DNA of 32,476 nucleotides from Bdellovibrionales bacterium (GTDB taxonomy: Bacteria > Bdellovibrionota > Bacteriovoracia > Bacteriovoracales > Bacteriovoracaceae), in NCBI GenBank assembly GCA_018646675.1, contig JABGUH010000019.1, positions 1 to 32,476 of the forward strand, read 5' to 3'. Under the pieces are notes generated by a model. It worked only from the letters and a program-made list of their open reading frames with translations, had not been told where the DNA came from and made no database searches. Below are positions 7,104 to 15,600 of this stretch, one piece after another. Position numbers and translations under genes: made by a program. Every line of letters starts with the position of its first letter. Positions within the stretch are counted from its first letter, which is position 1.

Positions 7104-8168
7104 ATGGTAATAATCGTAGCTACCAATATTGATGCGATCTGTGGTACTTGGTCGCCAGTGAAAGTTTTTCAGTATTTAACCATTTTTTCATTGTTTGCCA
7201 TGTTGGCACTCGCGCTCCCCGCAGAGGAGCTGCTCTATCATAAGAGTGATAACTTCTCTCCGGTTCGTTACTACTTTAACGCCGCTTTTGATGTTATTCA
7301 AAATCCCAACTACTTCTCCCAGAGTGACTATTTAGCAAAACATAAGAGGCTAATGAAACGTCTGGCCTCACCTCTTCATAATATTAAACGTCGTGGTGGT
7401 TGGGGAGAGCTTTTTAAACAGGAGTTCGCCTCTGGTCGCCTACTTCCTAATGTTGCTCTCCATCTTCTGGGAAGTGGTTATGATTACCGCTACATTGAGG
7501 AGTACTATCGCTGGCATAAATTTAAATATCCCCGTTTGCTCTCAACCCTCACTCTTTATATGGGACATCTTGGTAACGAGGCCCTGGAGCTGTCAAATGA
7601 TCAGATAACCATCTTCGACCATTTTGCCGATCTATTCGTCTTTGATGTTCTGGCCATTTGGCTCTTTCAGTATGACCAGGTGGTAGAATTATTCCATCAT
7701 CAGTTGGGGATGCGCCGTTGGGCCTATCAACCATTTTTCGATTTGCAGCATGGTCAGATTAGAAATGCCGGCCTTAACTATATCCTTCGTCCCTCCCTTA
7801 CCTCAAGTAAGTGGCGTCCAATCTTTATGACTGGAATGCAGACAATGATCGGGACAAGTTATAACTATCACGGCTTGAAAAATATCTCTTTGTTGTCTGG
7901 TGTTGCTTTTACCGATCCGCTGGAGCGTAAAGGATATATGGTGGGAGCTCTCTATCTGGATAATGGTCGTCTGCCAGAGTTTTCAATAACGATTAATGGC
8001 TCTGAAAATTACTCCGTCCGTTGTAATCTCTACCCTGCACTCTTGGCCAACTACTTTCCATCTTTTCAAGAGCAGCAGATGAGTTTAACTTTTGGCCATA
8101 GTCGGCAGCAAGAGATGGTTATCGCCATCAACTACAATCTGCCATTGGGAGTAGGAGTCGTTTGGTAG
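7104..8168 (+). CDS. Exported or membrane-associated protein of unknown function
   Basis: The 354 residues as given start at ATG 7104, which has no Shine-Dalgarno. A GTG in frame at 7158 would give MKVFQYLTIFSLFAMLALALPAEE minus the first 18 residues, a much cleaner signal peptide, so 7158 may be the true start. The middle (about 130-215) has helical His/Glu/Asp-rich segments such as LTLYMGHLGNEALEL and FDHFADLFVFDVLAIW, suggesting a membrane-embedded or membrane-facing helix bundle. The last 120 residues alternate Tyr/Ser/Leu in a beta-strand manner and end in Trp, which would suit a barrel-like C-terminus. I recognise no family. It is followed after 8 bp by the convergent YyaL-type gene. 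Confidence 0.6.
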   Translation: MVIIVATNIDAICGTWSPVKVFQYLTIFSLFAMLALALPAEELLYHKSDNFSPVRYYFNAAFDVIQNPNYFSQSDYLAKHKRLMKRLASPLHNIKRRGGWGELFKQEFASGRLLPNVALHLLGSGYDYRYIEEYYRWHKFKYPRLLSTLTLYMGHLGNEALELSNDQITIFDHFADLFVFDVLAIWLFQYDQVVELFHHQLGMRRWAYQPFFDLQHGQIRNAGLNYILRPSLTSSKWRPIFMTGMQTMIGTSYNYHGLKNISLLSGVAFTDPLERKGYMVGALYLDNGRLPEFSITINGSENYSVRCNLYPALLANYFPSFQEQQMSLTFGHSRQQEMVIAINYNLPLGVGVVW

Positions 8169-8176
8169 ATTAGAGT

Positions 8177-10288
8177 TTACTTTCTAATTTCCCGTTCCTG
8201 CAACTTCGGATCATCATTATCTGTCGGTGGTCGGAAGGTTTGAATAAAGTTCTCAAGTCCTTCGCCACTTAGTTCACAGCTACTGCTGGAGCATAGTTGC
8301 CAATGTTCACTGGGGGTCTCTTTTTTACTCTTCGGCCGCTGATAGTCAAAGACAAAGCGAGGCATAAAGTAGGAGATAAAGTCCAAAAACTTGCTATCTT
8401 GTAGCCAATGCAGTGGCACCTTAACGATCTTGTAGGCTTCCGAGGGATAGGTTAACGAGCGCAATCCCTCTCCCGCGTTGAGAGGATTCTTTAAGGTTTG
8501 CTGAGTCATCTCCTCGATCAAAGGGGCCAGCTGCGTATCAAAATCACTCTCATTTACTAGCAGTGTAAGGCGGCGAACTAGGCCAATAAAGGTCATCGCC
8601 GTTGAACGGTAGGAGTTATCGTAGGCGGTCTGGTTTTGGTTAGGATAGATAGCACTACCAGTGGTAGAGTTTGCTCTAGTCTTTAATTGATTACCATCGA
8701 CAAATTCTCGAAAAATAAACTTAACAGTATCGTAGCAGTTATCCCTAAATATCTTTTGGCCGGTAATCTCATAGATCCGTAGTTGTGCTTCGGCAAAAAA
8801 TACGTAGTCCTCTAAGTAGGGGAGCGAGTGTTCTTGAGTTGTAGTATGGCGAATCTGCATCCCCGGCTTATCTTGGCCAGAGACAAAGAAATTCTCATGC
8901 ATACCATCGACCAGATGGTTAAAGATATCTGTTGCTTCTGCTCGAATGGCATCAATTTGGCAGTATTGCATTACGTCTACCATGGCGGTAATCATCATAA
9001 AGTTCCAGCTGGCAACTCCCTTGGGATCGGTCGCTGGTGGGATACGACCTTTGCGGTGTTCCAGCAATCCATTTTTAATCTTGCGAATGCTATTCCAGTT
9101 TTGAGGAGTGAAAAACTCCTTTTTTAATTTATCATCTAAAGAGATGACATTTAATCCTCGCTCAAAATTTCCCTCTTCACTAATACCAAACCAACGAGGG
9201 AAGTTGTTTAAGTTTAGTGCTTCCTCTTCCTCCCATTCGATATTGCTCAGAACTTGATGGAACTCCTCTTGGGTGTAGGTAAAGTAGAGTCCCTCTTGCC
9301 CTTCCGAATCTGCGTCGTGCGAAGCAAACATATAATTTTTTTCGCTTAACATCTCCGCTTTTAGAAAGATCAATGTTTGGTATAGGGTATCAAAGACGAT
9401 TGGTGAGGAGTAGACGATACTGAGTTTGGCCAGTACTCGTATTAATCCCGCCTGGTCATAGAGCATCTTCTCAAAGTGAGGGACTAGCCATTTTTTATCT
9501 GTTGAGTAGCGGTGGATTCCGCCACGGGCCTGGTCGTAGATTCCACCCATCAGGACACGTTCCAGTGTCATAAAAATATGCTCACCCCGCTCTTGGTCGA
9601 TCATCCCTTCAAGAATTTGCTCCACCGCCCATTCGTAATAGGGGAAGAGTGGGAATTTCGGAGCGTCCCCATAACCTCCATCACTGTTGTCCTGCATCTC
9701 TTTTAGGGCATGCAGAATCGACATCGGGGGGGGGAAGTGGCCGGGAAATTCAACGGGCTCACTAGGGATTATACCTTGGGCGATCACCTCTTTTACTTTA
9801 CTGGCGTTATCCTTCACCTGCTCAAAGTCTTCATTGTATGCTCGATTTAACTCTTTGATTAAGTCGATAAAGCCAATCTGCTCTCCCGCTCCATGAGGGG
9901 GAAAGTAGGTACCAACAAAGTAGGGAGACATATCCGGCATTAGAAATGCAGATAGTGGCCACCCTCCGCGCTTGGAGAAGAGTAGGGAAGCCTGTTGGTA
10001 GTAGTCATCAATATCAGGATGTTCCTCTTTATCCACTTTAATACAGACAAAATTATCATTCAGATAGCTAGCAATCTCTTGATCATCAAAGCTCTCACTG
10101 GACATTATGTGGCACCAGTGACAACTAGAGTAGCCAACAGATAGAAAAATTGGTTTGTTCTCCTTTTGCGCCTGCTGAATAATAGCAGTAGAGTAGGGGT
10201 GCCAGCTAACAGCATTGTCCATATGCTGTGTCAGGTATTTGGACTGTTGATCCTTTAATAGATTCTGTTCTTGGCCCATATTTGACAT
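8177..10288 (-). CDS. yyaL: YyaL/SPATA20-type thioredoxin-fold protein (DUF255)
   Basis: The 703-aa protein has an N-terminal thioredoxin-like domain, with the hallmark SCHWCH (Cys56-His-Trp-Cys59) and KVDKEEHPDID. An (alpha/alpha)6 barrel-like region follows, with PKFPLFPYYEW, GGIYDQARGGIHRYSTD and PHFEKMLYDQAGL, all typical of this family. The length matches YyaL. No signal peptide is present, so it is cytosolic. The biochemical role of the family is not settled. The CxxC and sugar-epimerase-like barrel suggest redox-linked processing of a carbohydrate or similar substrate. AAAGGAG lies before ATG 10288. Confidence 0.85.
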   Translation of the reverse strand: MSNMGQEQNLLKDQQSKYLTQHMDNAVSWHPYSTAIIQQAQKENKPIFLSVGYSSCHWCHIMSSESFDDQEIASYLNDNFVCIKVDKEEHPDIDDYYQQASLLFSKRGGWPLSAFLMPDMSPYFVGTYFPPHGAGEQIGFIDLIKELNRAYNEDFEQVKDNASKVKEVIAQGIIPSEPVEFPGHFPPPMSILHALKEMQDNSDGGYGDAPKFPLFPYYEWAVEQILEGMIDQERGEHIFMTLERVLMGGIYDQARGGIHRYSTDKKWLVPHFEKMLYDQAGLIRVLAKLSIVYSSPIVFDTLYQTLIFLKAEMLSEKNYMFASHDADSEGQEGLYFTYTQEEFHQVLSNIEWEEEEALNLNNFPRWFGISEEGNFERGLNVISLDDKLKKEFFTPQNWNSIRKIKNGLLEHRKGRIPPATDPKGVASWNFMMITAMVDVMQYCQIDAIRAEATDIFNHLVDGMHENFFVSGQDKPGMQIRHTTTQEHSLPYLEDYVFFAEAQLRIYEITGQKIFRDNCYDTVKFIFREFVDGNQLKTRANSTTGSAIYPNQNQTAYDNSYRSTAMTFIGLVRRLTLLVNESDFDTQLAPLIEEMTQQTLKNPLNAGEGLRSLTYPSEAYKIVKVPLHWLQDSKFLDFISYFMPRFVFDYQRPKSKKETPSEHWQLCSSSSCELSGEGLENFIQTFRPPTDNDDPKLQEREIRK

Positions 10289-10383
10289 CTCATCTCCTTT
10301 AAAACCAATTGATAAGTTAAGCGGTTCACCAATCTAGCAGTATGGCTTTATAAAGCTCACAGTTTACGGGGGAGATTTGATAT

Positions 10384-10509
10384 TTGTCCATAAATTATGA
10401 GGTATTTAAGGTGATTCATGTCACCAAAATGGCGCGTCGTGATCATTTACGTCAACTGGCCAACTATCTAAAGTTACATAAAAAAAGGAGCTATTTATCT
10501 ACTTTTTAG
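10384..10509 (+). CDS. Candidate 41-aa basic small protein upstream of rnfB
   Basis: A short frame opens with TTG at 10384 and ends TAG at 10509. GGGGGAG (10368-10374) sits 9 nt before the start, one of the best ribosome sites in the region. The peptide begins MSINYEVFKVIHVTK and continues RRDHLRQLANYLKLHKKR, a strongly basic amphipathic helix, ending YLSTF. Codon choice looks like that of the flanking genes. It fills the otherwise empty 297 bp between the YyaL-type gene and rnfB, on the rnf strand. It may be a real small protein, a leader peptide for the Rnf operon or a chance frame. I recognise no family. Confidence 0.45.
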   Translation: MSINYEVFKVIHVTKMARRDHLRQLANYLKLHKKRSYLSTF

Positions 10510-10585
10510 CTGCAAAGTTGTGGTGCATCTAGCTGGTCGTGATAAAATACTCATTTGCTTATCTTATAACAGGAAGAGTTTAAAG

Positions 10586-11449
10586 ATGAATGACCTACTC
10601 TTTTACTCCGTCTCCTCCTTGGGAGGAATTGGCTTAGCATCGGCGGGCATGCTCTTTGTGGCATCCAAGAAATTCTATCTCTACCAAAATCCCCAGATTG
10701 ATCAGGTGCGAGATGTGCTACCTGGTGCCAACTGTGGTGCCTGTAGTTTTGCCGGATGTCAAAGCTTCGCTGAAGAGGTGGTTAAGCGACAGGATCTTTC
10801 AGAGCTGAACTGCCCGGTTGGTGGAGCTGATACAGCGGAAGGGATGGCAGAGATACTAGGGGTGGAAGTCTCCATTCAGCAGAGGTCAGTCGCCCTGCTA
10901 AAATGTAATGGCCACCGCTTAGTTGCCCCTCCCAAGGTTGAGTATCAGGGAGTATCCAACTGCCAGGTCTCCCACGCACTTTTTGCTGGTAGCAGTGGTT
11001 GTGCCTTTGGTTGTTTGGGAGATGGGGATTGCGTTACTGCTTGTGATTTTTCTGCTCTAGCGATGGATCAGATTAAAGGACTGCCAGTTGTAGACTACGA
11101 AAAGTGTACTGCATGTGGGGCCTGTGTTAAAGCGTGTCCACGCAATCTCTATGAGCTACGTCCTATTGGGGAGCAAGGAGAGCTACTCTTTGTCGCCTGC
11201 TCAAATAAGGAGCGGGGAAATTTTGCCAAGAAGAACTGCGCCGTTGCCTGTATCGGTTGCAGTAAGTGTGTCAAGAGTGCTGCTCAGCAGGAGGTAGCGG
11301 TGGTGGATTTTCTCTCATATATTACACCGGCCGCAGACTTAGAAGGGATCGGGGTAGCACTATCTGACGGATGTCCTACCGGGGCGATCTTTGCATTAGG
11401 TATTGATGGAGTAAAGGAGCGAGATGAAAAGCGCAAAATCATTAAGTAG
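10586..11449 (+). CDS. rnfB: Rnf electron transport complex subunit B
   Basis: The 287-aa iron-sulfur subunit takes electrons from ferredoxin into the Rnf complex. An N-terminal membrane helix (about 4-26) is followed by the Fe4 module, with GANCGACSFAGC (Cys50, 53, 58) and Cys76. A standard double-cluster ferredoxin module follows (CAFGCLGDGDC; CTACGACVKACP), and then a second ferredoxin-like module. In the latter only Cys222, 225, 228 and Cys263 remain. The four cysteines for the partner cluster are all absent (VKSAAQ in place of a CP motif, and no CxxCxxC before CPTGAI). I chose ATG 10586, preceded by AGGAAG, over a longer frame that opens at 10520 because the longer start adds an unconvincing 22-residue extension. 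It overlaps rnfC by 26 bp. Confidence 0.9.
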   Translation: MNDLLFYSVSSLGGIGLASAGMLFVASKKFYLYQNPQIDQVRDVLPGANCGACSFAGCQSFAEEVVKRQDLSELNCPVGGADTAEGMAEILGVEVSIQQRSVALLKCNGHRLVAPPKVEYQGVSNCQVSHALFAGSSGCAFGCLGDGDCVTACDFSALAMDQIKGLPVVDYEKCTACGACVKACPRNLYELRPIGEQGELLFVACSNKERGNFAKKNCAVACIGCSKCVKSAAQQEVAVVDFLSYITPAADLEGIGVALSDGCPTGAIFALGIDGVKERDEKRKIIK

Positions 11450-12773
11450 TTTTCGTCTAGGTGGAATACACCCTCCGGAAAATAAGCTCTCCGCCACTAG
11501 TCCAATCTTAGATCTACCGCTGCCGGCACTGGTGACAATTCCGGTGACTCAAAATTTAGGTGCACCGGCCAAGGTGATTGTTAAGAAAGGGGATGCGGTT
11601 CTCGTTGGCCAGATAATTGCGGCGGCCGGAGGCTTTGTCTCTGCCAATACTCACTCATCTGTTAGTGGTACCGTGGCCAAAATTACAGATGAGGTTGACT
11701 CCTCCGGCTACAAGCGCCCAACCATAACTATTAAGGTGGAGGGTGACGACTGGATAGAGGGAGTTGATCTAAGCGATGCGTTGGTGACTGATCTAGGATT
11801 AACTAATCAGGAGATGATGGAACGAATTGTCACTGCTGGTATTGTCGGGCTAGGAGGGGCAGCCTTCCCCTCTCATGTTAAACTGACACCTCCTAAGGGG
11901 AAGAGTTGCGATGTTTTGATTATTAATGGCGTGGAGTGTGAGCCCTATTTAACTGCCGACCATCGCTTGATGCTGGAGCAGGGAGCTGAATTGATCGTGG
12001 GGATCAAGATATTGATGCAACTACTAAATAGCTCCCGAGCAGTTATTGGCATTGAGAATAATAAACGGGATGCCATCAAGCAGTTAGAACAACTATTAGA
12101 AAGTGAGAGTGGAATAGAAGTTACTCCACTAAAGGTGCAATATCCTCAAGGGGGTGAGAAGCAGCTGATAAATGCTACTATCGGTAAAGAGGTGCCAGCT
12201 GGCGCGCTACCGATTGAGGTGGGTGCAGTTGTTCATAACGTTGGCACGATTGTGGCAATCTATCACGCTGTAATGAAGGGACGCCCTTTGGTTGAGCGAA
12301 TTATAACGGTGACGGGAAAAAAAATTACCAAGCCTGCTAATTTTAGAGTGCGGATCGGTACGCCGGTCTCACACTTAATTGAGGCGGTCGGTGGTCTACC
12401 GATGGGAAGTGGTAAGGTAATTAATGGAGGCCCGATGATGGGACGGGCCTTGACCACTCTGGATGCCCCTGTAGTCAAAGGTAGTTCGGGAATATTAGTT
12501 ATGGATGGCAGTGAGTCTATCCGTCGAGAAGCAGTGGCTTGTATCCGTTGTGCCAAATGTATTGACTCATGTCCGATGGGACTTGCTCCCTATCTGTTGA
12601 AAATCTGGGGAGAGCGGAGCGAGCTGGAACGAGCAGAGGATGAGTTAGTGATGGACTGTATTGAGTGTGGTTCCTGTAGTTTTACTTGCCCGGCCAATCT
12701 GCCTCTACTGGACTATATACGTCTGGCCAAGCAGGGAGTGGGTAGGATGTTGCGAGAAAGGAGTAAAAGTTGA
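11424..12773 (+). CDS. rnfC: Rnf electron transport complex subunit C
   Basis: The 449-aa peripheral subunit carries the NADH-linked site. The N-terminal part has a barrel-sandwich segment, and the centre has the FMN/NADH-binding fold (GIVGLGGAAFPSHVKL, INGVECEPYLTADHR, GGEKQLI), as in Nuo51-like proteins. The C-terminus has two 4Fe-4S motifs, CIRCAKCIDSCP and CIECGSCSFTCP. All cluster cysteines are present. The ATG lies within the end of rnfB, with AAGGAG just upstream, so translation is coupled. The length is that of the short RnfC form, lacking the Ala/Lys-rich extension of enterobacterial proteins. Confidence 0.95.
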   Translation: MKSAKSLSSFRLGGIHPPENKLSATSPILDLPLPALVTIPVTQNLGAPAKVIVKKGDAVLVGQIIAAAGGFVSANTHSSVSGTVAKITDEVDSSGYKRPTITIKVEGDDWIEGVDLSDALVTDLGLTNQEMMERIVTAGIVGLGGAAFPSHVKLTPPKGKSCDVLIINGVECEPYLTADHRLMLEQGAELIVGIKILMQLLNSSRAVIGIENNKRDAIKQLEQLLESESGIEVTPLKVQYPQGGEKQLINATIGKEVPAGALPIEVGAVVHNVGTIVAIYHAVMKGRPLVERIITVTGKKITKPANFRVRIGTPVSHLIEAVGGLPMGSGKVINGGPMMGRALTTLDAPVVKGSSGILVMDGSESIRREAVACIRCAKCIDSCPMGLAPYLLKIWGERSELERAEDELVMDCIECGSCSFTCPANLPLLDYIRLAKQGVGRMLRERSKS

Positions 12774-13780
12774 GTAGTGGAAAAAATGAGCGTTTGATTG
12801 TCTCCCCTTCGCCCCATATCGCCGGTGATGAGACTATTCCCAAACTAATGTATGCAGTTCTCTATGCCCTGATTCCAGCCGCCGTGGTCTCTATTCTGTT
12901 TTTTGGTCTAGATGGGTTAAGAGTTCTCCTGCTCTCCTCACTATTCTGTCTGTTGGTAGAGTATCTGATTATGCGTTTTATGTTAGGGCGCTCATCGACT
13001 CTGGCTGATGGTTCTGCACTAATTACCGGTCTGCTGTTAGGTTTTAACCTTCCCAGCAATCTTCCGGCCTGGATGATCTTTTCTGGTGCAGTAGTGGCAA
13101 TTGGAGTGGCCAAGTTGACCTTTGGAGGATTGGGCCGTAATCCATTTAACCCTGCACTTGTTGGTAGAGTATTTCTCTTAATCTCATTTCCGGCCCAGAT
13201 GACCACCTGGCCACTACCTAGATTTTTAAACTTCTCTTGGGGGGAGGATGCAGTAACTGGTGCCACCGCAATTTCGGTGGTCAAGGAGGGATTAAAGCAG
13301 GGAGAGAGCATGGACTCTCTGCTGGCCAAGCTCCCCTCATTAATTGATCTGATCCTAGGGGCAACCGGCGGATCGATTGGTGAGGTCTCGGCAATTGCAC
13401 TATTGGCCGGAGGGCTATATCTACTGTTTAAAAAGGTGATCAGTTGGCATATCCCTGTCAGTTATCTGCTGACAGTTGCTGTGATTACCGGAGTAATCTG
13501 GCTAATTGATCCTACTAAGAGCGCCTCTCCACTCTTTCATCTATTTACTGGTGGGTTGATGTTGGGTGCTTTCTTTATGGCAACAGACTATGTTTCAACT
13601 CCTATGAGTGCTAAAGGACAATTGGTCTATGGTGTTGGGTGTGGAGTTCTAACTGTGGTGATTAGGCTGTATGGAGCCTATCCAGAGGGGGTTTCATTTG
13701 CAATTCTCTTGATGAATGCCACCACGCCATTGATTAATAATAGTTTTAAACCGGCCCGTTTTGGCCATCAAGCAGCTTAA
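12770..13780 (+). CDS. rnfD: Rnf electron transport complex subunit D
   Basis: The 336-aa membrane subunit has multiple hydrophobic helices and binds FMN covalently. The flavinylation motif TGAT lies at DAVTGATAIS with Thr166 as acceptor, the residue modified by ApbE in this family. GGLGRNPFNPALVGR and FFMATDYVSTPMSAKGQ are family hallmarks. It starts with TTG overlapping the rnfC stop by 4 bp (TTGA), behind AAAGGAG. No apbE gene lies in the window. Confidence 0.94.
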   Translation: MSSGKNERLIVSPSPHIAGDETIPKLMYAVLYALIPAAVVSILFFGLDGLRVLLLSSLFCLLVEYLIMRFMLGRSSTLADGSALITGLLLGFNLPSNLPAWMIFSGAVVAIGVAKLTFGGLGRNPFNPALVGRVFLLISFPAQMTTWPLPRFLNFSWGEDAVTGATAISVVKEGLKQGESMDSLLAKLPSLIDLILGATGGSIGEVSAIALLAGGLYLLFKKVISWHIPVSYLLTVAVITGVIWLIDPTKSASPLFHLFTGGLMLGAFFMATDYVSTPMSAKGQLVYGVGCGVLTVVIRLYGAYPEGVSFAILLMNATTPLINNSFKPARFGHQAA

Positions 13781-13793
13781 GGGGGAGAGGAGA

Positions 13794-14408
13794 ATGGCGA
13801 TTCAGCGACCAAAATCCAATCTGATCAATATGGTTCTGGCCTTGGTGCTGGTGACCGTAGTCTCATCAGCTTGTTTGGGATATATCTTTGAGCTAACCAA
13901 GGATCGAATTGCCCAGGCAAAAGAGGCTAAAAAATTGCGGGCAATTGTTGCAGTTACAGTTGATGGTTACGACAATGATCTGGTGGCCGGACGCTTGGAA
14001 GTCCTGGCCGACGGTCTTAAAAAGGCATTAGAGTTTTATCCTGCCACCAAGGATAGTGAGCTGATCTCCACTGCCATTAAGAGTTACTCTACCCAAGGAT
14101 TTAGTGGGGATATTGTAGTGATGGTTGGTTTGAAGCCGGATGGTTCCATTCACCGTATCAAGGTGGTAGAGCAGCGAGAGACTCCCGGGCTGGGAACTAA
14201 AGTTGAATCAAAACGCTTTTTACGACAGTTCGTAGGTAAATCTCTCGCCAGTTTTAATTTTAAAGTGAAAAAAGATGGAGGGGATGTGGATGCCATTACT
14301 GCGGCGACAATCTCCACACGCGCTTTTTCTCTGGCGGTGCAGACCGCCTTGGCCCAGTATCAAAAAAGAGCACAGATTGCCGCTAACCAGGGTAAAAAAG
14401 ATGAGTAG
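13794..14408 (+). CDS. rnfG: Rnf electron transport complex subunit G
   Basis: The 204-aa protein has one N-terminal helix (about 10-35) and a periplasmic FMN domain. Its covalent flavin motif is DAITAATIST with Thr172 as likely acceptor. It uses Ala instead of the more common Gly in the [S/T]GAT pattern, a substitution the family tolerates. RETPGLGTKVE is also typical. I chose ATG 13794, preceded by GGGGGAGAGGAG, rather than the in-frame TTG at 13761 inside rnfD. Confidence 0.93.
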   Translation: MAIQRPKSNLINMVLALVLVTVVSSACLGYIFELTKDRIAQAKEAKKLRAIVAVTVDGYDNDLVAGRLEVLADGLKKALEFYPATKDSELISTAIKSYSTQGFSGDIVVMVGLKPDGSIHRIKVVEQRETPGLGTKVESKRFLRQFVGKSLASFNFKVKKDGGDVDAITAATISTRAFSLAVQTALAQYQKRAQIAANQGKKDE

Positions 14409-15003
14409 CAAAAATAGTAACTGGACAATTTTTATGCGTGGCCTGGTTAAGGAGAACCCCATCTTTGTCATGCTGCTGGGAATGTGCCCCACCTTGGGAG
14501 TAACCACTTCTGCACTTAACGGGCTGGGAATGGGGTTGGCGACCCTATTTGTCTTAATCCTCTCTAATACTGCTATTTCGTTAATTAAAACTCTAATTCC
14601 TGATCAAGTAAGAATCCCCGCATACATTGTCGTGATCGCCTCTTTTGTCACCATGGTGGATCTGTTGATGGCCGCCTACTGGCAACCGATGCACGAGAAG
14701 CTGGGACTTTTTATTCCATTGATTGTTGTCAACTGTATCATTTTGGGACGGGCAGAAGCTTTTGCTGCCAAAAGTTCTACTCTTCAGGCGGTGATCGATG
14801 GCCTCTCAATGGGAATTGGATTTACCTGGGCACTGGCCCTGCTAGGAGGGACCAGAGAGCTGTTGGGGAGTGGAGCGATTTTTGACTATCCTCTGGTGGG
14901 AGAGGACGCCTCAACCATGTTGCTTTTTATCATGCCTCCCGGAGCATTTCTGGCCTTGGGTTATCTGGCCTTGATCATTAATAAATTGAGAGGGGTGAAG
15001 TGA
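14401..15003 (+). CDS. rnfE: Rnf electron transport complex subunit E
   Basis: The 200-aa integral membrane protein has about six helices. [11 protein letters not shown] and [14 protein letters not shown] contain the two Cys that, together with those of RnfA, ligate the intramembrane [2Fe-2S] cluster in RnfA/E and NqrD/E proteins. I chose ATG 14401, which overlaps the rnfG stop by 8 bp. A longer in-frame opening at 14275 would overlap rnfG extensively and adds a non-homologous extension. Confidence 0.94.
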   Translation: MSSKNSNWTIFMRGLVKENPIFVMLLGMCPTLGVTTSALNGLGMGLATLFVLILSNTAISLIKTLIPDQVRIPAYIVVIASFVTMVDLLMAAYWQPMHEKLGLFIPLIVVNCIILGRAEAFAAKSSTLQAVIDGLSMGIGFTWALALLGGTRELLGSGAIFDYPLVGEDASTMLLFIMPPGAFLALGYLALIINKLRGVK

Positions 15004-15575
15004 TGGATTATCTTCACATTATTATCGCCGCAGTCTTTGTTAATAATATTGTATTGGCGCAGTTTTTAGGCATCTGTCCCTTCTTGGGAGTCTCAAATCG
15101 CATCTCTACATCTATTGGGATGGGCGGGGCAGTTCTCTTTGTGATGACTCTGGCCACCTTGGTGACCTTTATTCTACGCAAGTTGATACTCACCCCGCTT
15201 TCAATTGAGTTTATGCAGACAGTGACTTTTATTTTAGTTATCGCGGCACTAGTTCAACTGGTGGAGATAGTCTTAAAGAAAGTGGCCCCACCTCTCTATC
15301 AAGCACTGGGGATCTTTCTGCCACTAATCACCACCAACTGTGCAGTATTGGGAGTAGCACTACTCTCAGTTCAAAAAGAGTTCAACTTAATGGAGTCCCT
15401 GCTTTTTGCCGTTGCCAATGCATTGGGCTTTACTCTGGCGCTGGTGCTCTTTGCAGGACTACGAGAGCAGTTGGAGCTAGTAGAGCTACCCCATGCCGTT
15501 CGTGGTGTACCCATTGCCATGGTGGTGGCCGGAATCCTGTCGCTGGCGTTTATGGGGTTTTCAGGGATTGTTTAG
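15003..15575 (+). CDS. rnfA: Rnf electron transport complex subunit A
   Basis: The 190-aa membrane protein is the inverted partner of RnfE. The conserved cysteines lie in GICPFLGVS and [15 protein letters not shown] 15003 overlaps the rnfE stop by one base (TGATG), behind GAGGGG. A GTG one codon earlier is possible. It is the last gene of the operon. Only 25 bp separate it from the end of the convergent gene, and I see no strong terminator there. Confidence 0.95.
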   Translation: MDYLHIIIAAVFVNNIVLAQFLGICPFLGVSNRISTSIGMGGAVLFVMTLATLVTFILRKLILTPLSIEFMQTVTFILVIAALVQLVEIVLKKVAPPLYQALGIFLPLITTNCAVLGVALLSVQKEFNLMESLLFAVANALGFTLALVLFAGLREQLELVELPHAVRGVPIAMVVAGILSLAFMGFSGIV

Positions 15576-15600
15576 CTGTATTGGATCATGGTGGACATGA

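Noticed and set aside
10517..10585. Promoter immediately upstream of rnfB
   Set aside because: TTGTGG and TATAAC-like elements exist, but no pair has acceptable spacing. The real promoter may lie before the small ORF at 10384.
12263..12556. 97-aa minus-strand frame inside rnfC
   Set aside because: It is antisense to conserved rnfC sequence. Its Pro/Ile-rich composition reflects the complementary codons.
12862..13329. 155-aa minus-strand frame inside rnfD
   Set aside because: It is fully antisense to a well-conserved rnfD and has no ribosome site or family signal.
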